Origin: Anaerolineales bacterium
GTDB lineage: Bacteria; Chloroflexota; Anaerolineae; Anaerolineales; UBA11579
Assembly (NCBI GenBank): GCA_025808555.1
Contig: CP075526.1
Span: 1,070,712 to 1,134,711 of the forward strand
Length of the DNA stretch: 64,000 nucleotides
Direction of reading: 5' to 3'
Every line of letters begins with the position of its first letter. Positions within the stretch are counted from its first letter, which is position 1. The notes under the pieces are model-generated. The model searched no databases and was not told the origin of the DNA. It saw nothing but the letters and a program-made list of their open reading frames with translations. Positions 37,237 through 44,769 of the stretch are shown here, piece by piece. The position numbers and the translations under genes are program-made.

Positions 37237-37238
37237 GT

Positions 37239-37254
37239 TGTTTCACGTGAAACA
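37239..37254. promoter_or_regulatory. parS site 1 (ParB-binding palindrome)
   Basis: TGTTTCACGTGAAACA is an exact match to the bacterial chromosomal parS consensus. It sits between the stop at 37236 and the ribosome site AGGAG of the CPBP-ABC gene. Confidence 0.93.
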
Positions 37255-37264
37255 CAGGAGCACT

Positions 37265-39184
37265 ATGAACACTTTGGACACACGACGGATCTGGATCTTT
37301 GTTGGCCTGGCCTTCGGCATTTGTTGGGCGATCGCAGGCGTCATATATGTAAACGGCGGCCTGGTCAACAGTCCGGAGATCCTTCCGGGTACTGGCATCA
37401 CCCTGGCGACCGCGCTACTGGCGCTGGGCTGTATGTGGGCGCCGGCCGCGGCGCATTTATTGACACGTATCATCACGCGCGAAGGCTGGAAGGACATGTG
37501 GCTGCGCCCGCAGGCCGGCCGCAACTGGATAAGCTGGGGCCTTGCTTGGATCCTGCCGCCAGTCCTCACCCTGTTGGGCCTGGTGGTGTACTACGCGATT
37601 CTCCCCAGCCATTTTGACGGCAACCTGACCCAGCTACAGAGCCTGCTGGACGACGCGGCGGCGATGGCCGGCCAGGAACTGCCTTTTGATGTCTGGACAA
37701 TGATGCTGATCCAGATCGGTCAGGCGATCTTGCTTGGCCCCATCCTCAATGGCTTCTTTACGTTTGGCGAAGAGTTTGGCTGGCGGGCGTATCTGCAGCC
37801 CAAGCTGATGCCGCTGGGTTTCCGCAAAGCGATGCTGGCGGTGGGCGTCATCTGGGGCTTGTGGCACGCCCCCATCATTGCCATGGGCCACAACTATGGC
37901 TTCGGCTATTGGGGCGAGCCGTGGACCGGCATCCTGGCCATGGTGTGGTTCACCGTTCCGCTGGCGGTCATCATCGGCTGGTTGACCTTGCGCGGCGGTA
38001 GCGTGTGGCCGGCAGTTATTGCCCATGGCAGCATCAATGCGATCGCCGGCATTGGCATCTACATGACCCACCTGGATGCACCGGGGCTTAGCTCGCTGCT
38101 GGGACCGCTGCCCACGGGCCTTATTGGTGGTTTACCCAGCGCACTGCTAGCGGCATACCTGCTCTGGAAGAACGGTAAGGTTGGCGGCGCAGGCGATGTT
38201 TCACGTGAAACATCCGGGCCTGCAGTCGGCCCATCCACGCCGCCCAGCGCCGAAGCAATCATCATCAACGGGTTGACCAAGCGCTTTGGCGACCTGGAGG
38301 CGGTGGATCATTTGGATCTCACGATCCCAGTAGGCGAAGTGTTTGGCCTGCTGGGGCCGAACGGCGCCGGCAAAACCACCACCATTCGCATGCTGGCGGC
38401 ACTGATCGCACCGACTGAAGGGGAAGCATGGGTGGCGGGCCACCGCCTGGGCGAAGACAACACTGAGCTGCGCAAGCACATCGGCATCCTTACCGAGACG
38501 CCGGGTATGTATGAGCAACTGAGCGCCGAGCGCAATCTGGACTTCTTCGCCAAGATGTACGAGGTCGAAGACATCCCCGGCCAGGTGGAGCGCTATTTGC
38601 GCATGCTGGGCTTGTGGGGTCGCCGCCACGAAGCCGTGGGCGGTTTTTCCAAGGGCATGCGCCAAAAGCTAGCCATCGCCCGCGCCCTGCTCCACGAGCC
38701 GAAGGTGATCTTCTTTGATGAGCCGACCAGCGGCCTGGATCCTGAAGCTTCACGGGTGGTGCGTGACTTTATTGAGGAGCTGCGCGGCGAGGGCCGCACC
38801 ATCATCGTTACCACTCACAACCTGGACGAGGCGGACCGCTTGTGCGACCGCATCGCCGTCTTCAAATCCAAGCTGCTGGCGGTGGACACGCCAAACAGTT
38901 TGCGACGCAAACTGTTTGGCCGCTCGGTAGTCTTCCATCTCGCTGCGGCCAAAGAGGCCTTTGCCAACGCGCTGCGCCAAAAAAGCTACGTGCACGAAGC
39001 GAATTTGCGCGGCGACAAGATCGTGGTCAAGCTGGATGACCCCGAAGCGCACAATCCCGAACTGCTGCGCGAGCTGATCGGCCTGGGTGCCGACGTGCAG
39101 TTTGTGGGCGAGATCCGCCAAAGCCTGGAAGATGTGTACTTTCAGCTACTGGGCGCCCAGGCCCAGCCAGAGGCGGCCACATGA
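37265..39184 (+). CDS. fusion of CPBP intramembrane protease and ABC transporter ATPase
   Basis: The 639-residue product joins two families rarely found in one chain. Residues 1-305 form a CPBP (Abi/CAAX-type) membrane domain with about eight helices. The protease motifs are FGEEFGWRAYLQ (about 167), WGLWHAP (about 196) and VIAHGSINA (about 251). Residues 320-639 form an ABC ATPase with GPNGAGKTTT (about 364), the signature GGFSKGMRQK (about 460), FFDEPTSGLDPEASRVV (about 480) and a switch histidine in VTTHNLDEAD. The linker is encoded by parS site 2. ATG 37265 follows AGGAG. The permease gene overlaps by ATGA, so this is the ATP-binding subunit of an exporter with a protease or chaperone-like membrane part attached. 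Confidence 0.9.
   Translation: MNTLDTRRIWIFVGLAFGICWAIAGVIYVNGGLVNSPEILPGTGITLATALLALGCMWAPAAAHLLTRIITREGWKDMWLRPQAGRNWISWGLAWILPPVLTLLGLVVYYAILPSHFDGNLTQLQSLLDDAAAMAGQELPFDVWTMMLIQIGQAILLGPILNGFFTFGEEFGWRAYLQPKLMPLGFRKAMLAVGVIWGLWHAPIIAMGHNYGFGYWGEPWTGILAMVWFTVPLAVIIGWLTLRGGSVWPAVIAHGSINAIAGIGIYMTHLDAPGLSSLLGPLPTGLIGGLPSALLAAYLLWKNGKVGGAGDVSRETSGPAVGPSTPPSAEAIIINGLTKRFGDLEAVDHLDLTIPVGEVFGLLGPNGAGKTTTIRMLAALIAPTEGEAWVAGHRLGEDNTELRKHIGILTETPGMYEQLSAERNLDFFAKMYEVEDIPGQVERYLRMLGLWGRRHEAVGGFSKGMRQKLAIARALLHEPKVIFFDEPTSGLDPEASRVVRDFIEELRGEGRTIIVTTHNLDEADRLCDRIAVFKSKLLAVDTPNSLRRKLFGRSVVFHLAAAKEAFANALRQKSYVHEANLRGDKIVVKLDDPEAHNPELLRELIGLGADVQFVGEIRQSLEDVYFQLLGAQAQPEAAT
38197..38212. promoter_or_regulatory. 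parS site 2, inside the CPBP-ABC gene
   Basis: A second exact TGTTTCACGTGAAACA, 958 bases from the first, encodes Val-Ser-Arg-Glu-Thr in the linker between the two domains. Confidence 0.93.
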
Positions 39185-39972
39185 AGAAGATAGGCGTACT
39201 GATCGCCAAAGAATGGGCGGAAGTGTTCCGCAACAAACTGGTGATCTTCAGCGTGGTCTTCATGCCGCTGGTCTTTGCAGTCATCCCACTCGGCATGCTT
39301 TACACCACCATAGGCGCGGATCTGAGCGCGGTGCAATCGGAGTTTGGGCCGCTGTTGGCGGCGCTCAACACCGCATGCGGCCCGCTGGAAGGCATCCAGT
39401 GTACGCAGCTGATCCTGCTGCAGCAGTTCCTGGTGCTGTTCCTGCTCATGCCCGCCATCATCCCGATCACCATCGCTTCCTACAGCATTGTGGGCGAGAA
39501 GACCACGCGCACCCTGGAGCCACTGTTGGCCACTCCGATCACTACCGGCGAGCTGTTAGCAGGCAAGGCCTTTGCAGCGGCGCTGCCGGCGTTGTTGGCA
39601 AGCCTGGGCAGTTTCACCATCTTTGCAATTGGCACCGGCATATTGGCGGGCAGCGAAGTGGCGGCGCGTCTGCTTTCGCCGCTGTGGCTGCTAGGAATTT
39701 TTGTGGTCGGCCCCCTGCTTTCGGTCACCGGGGTAAGCCTGGCGATCATGATCTCTTCACGGGTCAATGACCCGCGCGCCGCGGAACAGCTGGCCGCCCT
39801 GCTGATCTTGCCGGTGATGGCCCTATTCCTGGGCCAGATGTTCGGGGCAGTAACGTTGAACCAAACGCTGTTACTAAGCATCGCCGGCGCGTTGGTATTC
39901 GTTGATCTGGCGCTGTTATATTTTGCGATCCGTTTGTTTCAACGCGAAACCATATTGACGCGTTGGAGGTAA
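39181..39972 (+). CDS. ABC-2 type transporter permease
   Basis: The 263-residue membrane protein has about six helices and the ABC-2 pattern: KKIGVLIAKEWAEVFRNKLVIFSVVFMPLVFAVIP at the start, IVGEKTTRTLEPLLATPITTGELLAGK in the coupling region and a C-terminal helix pair. It pairs with the ABC ATPase domain encoded just upstream (ATGA overlap, 39181-39184). The cargo is unknown; YtrA-controlled systems are often involved in lipid, cell-wall or antibiotic response. Ribosome entry is coupled to the upstream gene. Confidence 0.88.
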   Translation: MKKIGVLIAKEWAEVFRNKLVIFSVVFMPLVFAVIPLGMLYTTIGADLSAVQSEFGPLLAALNTACGPLEGIQCTQLILLQQFLVLFLLMPAIIPITIASYSIVGEKTTRTLEPLLATPITTGELLAGKAFAAALPALLASLGSFTIFAIGTGILAGSEVAARLLSPLWLLGIFVVGPLLSVTGVSLAIMISSRVNDPRAAEQLAALLILPVMALFLGQMFGAVTLNQTLLLSIAGALVFVDLALLYFAIRLFQRETILTRWR

Positions 39973-39975
39973 TGA

Positions 39976-40707
39976 ATGAAGAAGCTTGCTTTGATCTTTG
40001 CAGCTACCGCCCTGTTCCTTGTTGTCACGCCAGCGCGCGCGCAGGAGACTGGCCTGATACTCAGCATGAGCCGCGATTTTGGCTACGCTGGTTTCGGTAG
40101 TGACATCGAGGGCTTGTTCAGCCTGCGCGCCAGCGGCCCTAGCGATCTGCAGCGCGTGGATTTTTACATTGAGGATGAGTTGATCGGCAGCGTCGCCGAG
40201 GAACCTTATCGGGTTCAGTTCACCACGAAAGACTATGAGCCCGGTGAGCGCACGATGTACGCACTGGGCTACCTGAGCGATGGCAGCCAGCTGCGCTCGA
40301 ACGAGTTCACGCGCATTTTTCTTTCCGCCGAGCAGGCGCGCGGCAAGATGCTTGAGTTGGTGTTTCCGATCCTTGGCATCGTGCTGGTGGTGACGCTAGT
40401 GACCACTGTCGTACCGGCTCTGTTTGGCCGCGGCAAACCGGTGCGCGGCAAATATGGCATGAGTGGCGGTGCGGTTTGCCCCAAGTGCGACTTGCCGTTC
40501 CCGCTGCGCTTCTTCAGCTTCAATATGGGCGCCCGTAAGTTTGAGCGCTGCCCGCATTGCGGCAAGTGGTCCATGGTGCGCCGAGCCAGCAAAGAGGACC
40601 TGGCGGCCGCGGAGGCACGCTGGGCTGCACTGGATGCGCCTGGGCAACCCGCACCGCGCGACAGCCGGCAGGATGAACAAATAGACAACAGTCGATATGA
40701 GAATTGA
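39976..40707 (+). CDS. secreted/membrane protein with Ig-like domain and zinc ribbon
   Basis: The 243-residue product has a cleavable-looking signal peptide (KKLALIFAATALFLVVTPARAQ), an extracytoplasmic beta domain (about 25-115; SDLQRVDFYIEDELIGSVAEEPYRVQF resembles a bacterial Ig-like unit), a transmembrane helix (FPILGIVLVVTLVTTVVPALF, about 130-150) and a cytoplasmic zinc-ribbon-like pair, CPKCDLPFPL and CPHCGKWSMV. It is the last gene of the GntR operon, 3 bases after the permease. Such a protein could be an accessory or sensor for the exporter; this is inferred from the operon. Confidence 0.75.
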   Translation: MKKLALIFAATALFLVVTPARAQETGLILSMSRDFGYAGFGSDIEGLFSLRASGPSDLQRVDFYIEDELIGSVAEEPYRVQFTTKDYEPGERTMYALGYLSDGSQLRSNEFTRIFLSAEQARGKMLELVFPILGIVLVVTLVTTVVPALFGRGKPVRGKYGMSGGAVCPKCDLPFPLRFFSFNMGARKFERCPHCGKWSMVRRASKEDLAAAEARWAALDAPGQPAPRDSRQDEQIDNSRYEN

Positions 40708-40720
40708 TTATTCAAAAACA

Positions 40721-40751
40721 AAAAAAAGACCTGCGTTGCAGGTCTTTTTTT
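40721..40751. terminator. bidirectional terminator
   Basis: GACCTGC and GCAGGTC (40728-40734, 40738-40744) flank GTT, with seven A before and seven T after. It ends both the GntR operon and the convergent kinase gene. Confidence 0.92.
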
Positions 40752-41385
40752 ATTCGAGCGGCAATTGGGTTTGGCGCGGGGCGGATCGTAGCGCCTCGCG
40801 TATCAGTTGCTCCACGTGCGCTTGCGCTTGCGGGCTGCTAACAATATCCAGCTCATCGGTGGCAATGCGCAGTACGGGGACCCCCTTTATATAGTCGTCA
40901 AAGAAGCCTTCATAAGCCTGGTTGAGCGTGTCGATGTACGCTCGCTCCATCTGGCGTTCGTAGGGGCGGTCACGGCGGGCAATGCGTTGCATGAGCACAT
41001 CTGTGGAGGCTTGCAGGTATACGATGAGCTCCGGCAGCTGGATCTTCTCAGCCAGCGCATCATGCACGTTGTAGTACATCTCCAGCTCATCGCCCACCAG
41101 GTTGATGCGCGCGAACAAGGCATCTTTGGCAAAGGTGTAATCCGTAATCAGGTTCTTGCCCTGATTCAGAATGTCAGGCGCAAAACGGTTCTGCTGATGA
41201 TAGCGGCTGAGCAGAAAGAAGATCTGGGTCTGAAAAGCATAGCGCGCTCGATCACCATAGAAATCTGACAAAAACGGGTTTTCGTCAAAGACTTCGAGGC
41301 GCAGCTCAGCCTCAAAACGCTCCTGCAGCAGGCGCGCCAAGGTGGTCTTCCCCACCCCGATCACGCCCTCGATCGCAATGTACAT
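40750..41385 (-). CDS. deoxynucleoside kinase (copy 1)
   Basis: The 211-residue product phosphorylates deoxynucleosides in the salvage pathway (dGK/dAK/dCK family). Marks are MYIAIEGVIGVGKTTLARLL (P-loop), FDENPFLSDFYGDRARYAFQTQIFFLLSRY (substrate pocket), LITDYTFAKDALFA (the family usually has DRxxxED here), the LID region IARRDRPYERQM and YIDTLNQAYEGFF. ATG 41385 is chosen because it directly precedes the P-loop and lies 10 bases after a -10 box; the longer frame would run through the promoter. A second family member, with only moderate similarity, starts at 63508. Confidence 0.88.
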   Translation of the reverse strand: MYIAIEGVIGVGKTTLARLLQERFEAELRLEVFDENPFLSDFYGDRARYAFQTQIFFLLSRYHQQNRFAPDILNQGKNLITDYTFAKDALFARINLVGDELEMYYNVHDALAEKIQLPELIVYLQASTDVLMQRIARRDRPYERQMERAYIDTLNQAYEGFFDDYIKGVPVLRIATDELDIVSSPQAQAHVEQLIREALRSAPRQTQLPLE

Positions 41386-41395
41386 AACGGGAATT

Positions 41396-41424
41396 CTTAT
41401 ACCAGTGCGAGCAAGGCTTATCAA
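41396..41424 (-). promoter_or_regulatory. promoter of the deoxynucleoside kinase gene
   Basis: On the minus strand TTGATA (41419-41424) and TATAAG (41396-41401) are 17 bases apart. Transcription should start about 3-4 bases before the ATG, leaving no room for a ribosome site. Confidence 0.65.
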
Positions 41425-41515
41425 GCAACTTGATATTAACAATTACGCGGGCGCGCTTTTTGTGCAAAAAAGGCAGGCTTGCTCTATAGTTTAGGCGGAG
41501 AATAAGGAACGACCC

Positions 41516-42373
41516 ATGAGACGAACTTTGCCTTTGTTGGCAGCCGTGAGCTTGCTATTGAGTGCGTGCGCGCTGCCATTTGCGCCCGCCCCTACCGCCA
41601 CCGAAACCCCGCTGCCCCCGCCCAGCGAAACGCCAACGCTGGCAGCCACGGCCACCGAGACTCCTCTGCCTACCAACACCTTGGAGCCAACCGAGACCCT
41701 GCCGCCTACGGAAACACTGCCACCCACGGAGACGCCCACTTTCACGCCGACTCCTACGCCGCTGCCGTTCGACCCGCGCAGCGAATACGGCAACACGCCT
41801 ACGCTGTATGACAGTATGGACACTGACCGCAACTGGGCCGATTCCAGCGGCCTACCCAACGACACATTGCTGCGGTTGGCGCTGGGCGGTGGTTACCTGA
41901 ACGTGACCGGCAAACAGGCCGGCTTTGACACCTGGTGGTTCACGGCGCCTTCGCCCAATGACATGTTCCTGCAAATGACAGTGCGCACCGACAACTGCAG
42001 CGGCAAGCAAGCCTATGGCTTCATTGTGCGCGGGCCGCAAAGCACTGGCGCCGGAGCACGCGGCTACATTTTTGCTTTTTCATGTGATGGTCATTACCGC
42101 CTGGACCGTCTGGACTCCACGGCGCCGTATAGCAAGACTGAGCTGATCGGCTGGACAGAGAACGACTACATCCGTCGCGGCAGCCAGGAAACCAATACCA
42201 TTGGTATTCGCCTGATTGGTGATGTGCTCACACTGTATGCAAACCAATTTGAGATCGACGAGATCGAAGACGGCAATTTTGCCGGCGGGCGTTTTGGCCT
42301 GTATGTGAATGCAGACTCAACGGCAGGCTACACCTATCGCATCGACGAGCTGTGGTATTGGCGGCTAGACTGA
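41516..42373 (+). CDS. lipoprotein with Thr/Pro-rich linker and beta-sandwich domain
   Basis: The 285-residue product has a lipoprotein signal with lipobox LLSAC (cysteine about residue 19), a 60-residue Thr/Pro/Glu linker (repeated TETP and PPTETLP units) and a C-terminal domain of about 195 residues. Segments DTWWFTAPSPNDMFLQMTVRTDNC, YGFIVRG and RFGLYVNADSTAGYTYRIDELWYW suggest a concanavalin/LamG-like sandwich that may bind surface carbohydrate. AAGGA lies 7 bases before the ATG at 41516. A terminator follows. The linker is typical of Chloroflexi surface lipoproteins. Confidence 0.82.
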   Translation: MRRTLPLLAAVSLLLSACALPFAPAPTATETPLPPPSETPTLAATATETPLPTNTLEPTETLPPTETLPPTETPTFTPTPTPLPFDPRSEYGNTPTLYDSMDTDRNWADSSGLPNDTLLRLALGGGYLNVTGKQAGFDTWWFTAPSPNDMFLQMTVRTDNCSGKQAYGFIVRGPQSTGAGARGYIFAFSCDGHYRLDRLDSTAPYSKTELIGWTENDYIRRGSQETNTIGIRLIGDVLTLYANQFEIDEIEDGNFAGGRFGLYVNADSTAGYTYRIDELWYWRLD

Positions 42374-42445
42374 TGCATGGCCTTCGGCCATGCAGGAGTT
42401 TGCTGCGCGAACTCCGCCTGGCACTTGATGCTTAGTAAGGAGACC

Positions 42446-42480
42446 CAAAAATCCGGTGCAAATGCACCGGACTTTTTTGT
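42446..42480 (+). terminator. intrinsic terminator after the lipoprotein gene
   Basis: TCCGGTGCA and TGCACCGGA (42452-42460, 42463-42471) form the stem, followed by CTTTTTTG. Confidence 0.88.
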
Positions 42481-42638
42481 TAGGTTTACTCTTTATACAA
42501 GCGCATTTCCAATGCTGGCCTAATACTTCACAGCCAAAGCTAATGTGAGAAAGCAGCGGATTCGGTAACGCGCTCTGCGGGGGAGGCGTTAGCGGGAACA
42601 GAGGCCCATTTTCAAATCCTTTGCCTCTGGAGGAAAAA

Positions 42639-42839
42639 ATGGCTGGCAACAAACAGACCAAAGACAAGGATCTGCGAACCGGCAACGGCGAGCAGGCCGA
42701 CAAGCGAGGTTCTGCGGCGCAGGACCCGCGTGAGCACGACCAGGGTCGTGTGAGCGGCACGCAGGAGCGCGAGTACGATGCGCAGCGCGAACGCCGCCGT
42801 GAAGACGAGCAGAACGAGATCAACGAGGAACCGATCTAG
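42639..42839 (+). CDS. 66-residue highly charged, probably disordered protein
   Basis: A strong ribosome site (GGAGG, spacing 5) precedes ATG 42639, and terminators lie on both sides, so this is very likely a real monocistronic gene. The protein is almost entirely polar (Lys, Asp, Glu, Arg, Gln, Gly, Asn) with no hydrophobic core and no cysteine; the C-terminal third, EYDAQRERRREDEQNEINEE, could form a charged helix. It resembles hydrophilins or stress-protective disordered proteins in composition only. I recognise no family. Confidence 0.7.
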   Translation: MAGNKQTKDKDLRTGNGEQADKRGSAAQDPREHDQGRVSGTQEREYDAQRERRREDEQNEINEEPI

Positions 42840-42860
42840 CGCTGCTTAGGTGGCAAACGA

Positions 42861-42893
42861 AACGGCCGGTGCATTGCACCGGCCGTTTTTTGT
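42861..42893. terminator. terminator between the small charged-protein gene and pepF
   Basis: AACGGCCGGTGCA and its complement (42861-42873, 42875-42887) are nearly continuous, so the real loop is about 5-7 bases. A T run follows for the plus strand; the pepF stop is at 42895 on the other strand. Confidence 0.85.
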
Positions 42894-42894
42894 T

Positions 42895-44664
42895 TTAGCT
42901 CAGCTTCTCGAGCTCATTCACCATATTGGCGACGACATCATAGCCGCCCTGCCAGAAGGCCGGGTCTTTGATGTCTACGCCGGCGTTCTTGAGGATGTTC
43001 TCCGGGGAGTCGGAGCCGCCTGCAGAGAGGAGCTGGATGTAGCGCGGTTTGAACGAGTCGCCCTCGGCTTTGTACTGCTGGTAGAGCGAGAAGACGAGCA
43101 GCTGGCCGAAGGAGTAGGCGTAGACGTAGAACGGATAGTAGAAGATATGCGGGATGGAGACCCATTCGTACTTGAACTCATCGGCGATGTCCATCGAGTC
43201 GCCAAACTGATTGTTTAGATTCGCCATGTAGGCGGCGGAGAGCTCGTCTACGCTGGCGCCCTGGCTGACCATCTCGTGGGCCTGGCGCTCAAAGAGGGCA
43301 AAGCCGACCTGGCGCATGATGGTGGCGTAGGCATCATCCACCTGGCCGAAGAGGATGTCTCGGCGGACGGCGGGGTCGGTTTCTTCTTCGAGCAGGCGGT
43401 CGATGAGCAGCATCTCACCGAAGGTGGATGCGGTCTCAGCGAGCGGCAGCGAGGAGTGGAAGTTGAAGGCGTTGTGCTTATCGGCCAGGACGGCGTGCAC
43501 AGCGTGGCCGAATTCGTGGGCCAGGGTGGACACATCGCGGGCGGCGCCGGTGTAGTTGATCAACACATACGGCAGCAGGGCCGGATCAGCGGAAGAGCAG
43601 AAGGCGCCGCCGCGCTTGCCCTTGCGGACTTCACTATCCACGTGGCCAGCATCGAAGATGCGGCGGGAAATATCGGCCAGTTGAGGGTCAAAGCTGCCGA
43701 AGGATTCGAGGGTGAGGGCGACGGCCTTATCGTAGGAATATTCTTTGGTGGACTTGGCGACGGGGGCATAGATATCGTAACGGCGCAGCTTGTCCATGCC
43801 GAGGACTTTGGCCTTCATTTTGAAGAAGCGCTGGAAGATGCGGGTGTTCTCCTCCGAGACGCCGAGCAAGGTGTCGACGACCTCGTCTGAGATGTCGTTG
43901 CCGAGGTTGCGAACGGAGATGGCGCTCTCGAACTTGCGCAGGTCGAGGTTCTCGGACTTCCAGTCACGCGTGACGGTCTGGTACATCTGGCCGAGGATGG
44001 GGGCATCCTCGCCATAGACGCGGTAGAGCTCCTGGTAGGCGTTGCGGCGATGGTCTGGATTGGGGCTGTAGGCCAGCTTCATCAGCTCGCCGCGAGTGAG
44101 CTCTTTGATCTCGCCGTCGACATCTACTTTGAAGACGTAGCGGTCGGTGATGGCGGAGTAGAGGGCCTGCATGGCCTTGGCGCCGGTGACGTCTTTGAGG
44201 TTGATGATCTTCTCTTCGGCCTCGGTGAGCGTGTAGGGCTTGAAGTTGCGGATCTGGCGCAGCCAATAGTCGAACTCCGGCCCGGCGGAGGCTTGCAGCT
44301 TGGCGGCGAGGTCATCAGAGAGCGCCTTCCACCAGATGCTGAAGAAGAGGGTCTTGTTGCTGAGCTCGGCCATGAGCTGGTCGACGCGGGCCTGAAAGGC
44401 CTGGGCTTCCTGGTTCTGGGTGTCTTCGCTGAACCAGAGACCGGCGAACTGATCGATACGAGCGGCGAGGCGGGTGTTTTGCTCCATCTGGGTGACGATG
44501 GCTTTGAAGTCGGCGTCACTGATTTTGTCGGTGAGCTTTTCGCGCTGCTTTTCAAAAGCGGCGACATTGCTCTCGAGCTTTTTGATGGCGGCTTTCATCT
44601 CGGAGCTGTCGGCCCCGGGGAAGAGGTCTTTGAGGGACCAGCGGCTGAGGGTGTATTCGGTCAT
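42895..44664 (-). CDS. pepF: oligoendopeptidase F, M3 family
   Basis: This 589-residue zinc metallopeptidase cleaves short peptides in the cytoplasm. The zinc site HEFGHAVH (about residue 376) and a downstream glutamate (LAETASTFGEMLL) are intact, as are the YSFGQLLVFSLYQQY helix and the GGSDSPENILKNAGVDI motif near the C terminus. The ATG at 44664 begins MTEYTLSRWSLKDLFPG, typical of the family; the frame extends further upstream but into a dispersed repeat. The ribosome site AAAAGGAAAA is fair. It stands alone. Confidence 0.93.
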   Translation of the reverse strand: MTEYTLSRWSLKDLFPGADSSEMKAAIKKLESNVAAFEKQREKLTDKISDADFKAIVTQMEQNTRLAARIDQFAGLWFSEDTQNQEAQAFQARVDQLMAELSNKTLFFSIWWKALSDDLAAKLQASAGPEFDYWLRQIRNFKPYTLTEAEEKIINLKDVTGAKAMQALYSAITDRYVFKVDVDGEIKELTRGELMKLAYSPNPDHRRNAYQELYRVYGEDAPILGQMYQTVTRDWKSENLDLRKFESAISVRNLGNDISDEVVDTLLGVSEENTRIFQRFFKMKAKVLGMDKLRRYDIYAPVAKSTKEYSYDKAVALTLESFGSFDPQLADISRRIFDAGHVDSEVRKGKRGGAFCSSADPALLPYVLINYTGAARDVSTLAHEFGHAVHAVLADKHNAFNFHSSLPLAETASTFGEMLLIDRLLEEETDPAVRRDILFGQVDDAYATIMRQVGFALFERQAHEMVSQGASVDELSAAYMANLNNQFGDSMDIADEFKYEWVSIPHIFYYPFYVYAYSFGQLLVFSLYQQYKAEGDSFKPRYIQLLSAGGSDSPENILKNAGVDIKDPAFWQGGYDVVANMVNELEKLS

Positions 44665-44713
44665 GAGGTGTTTTCCTTTTCTTGACTGAATTGTAGCTTG
44701 GCTGGGAAATTTA

Positions 44714-44749
44714 GCCACAGATGAACACAGATGCGTGGCTGCGCCACGC
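44714..44749. repeat. ACAGATGAACACAGAT repeat with palindrome
   Basis: GCCACAGATGAACACAGAT is followed at once by the 7-bp inverted repeat GCGTGGC-TGC-GCCACGC (44733-44749). The first part recurs at 52348 and, reversed, at 6941-6970. Confidence 0.65.
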
Positions 44750-44769
44750 GGCGCAGATAAAACCCTAAT

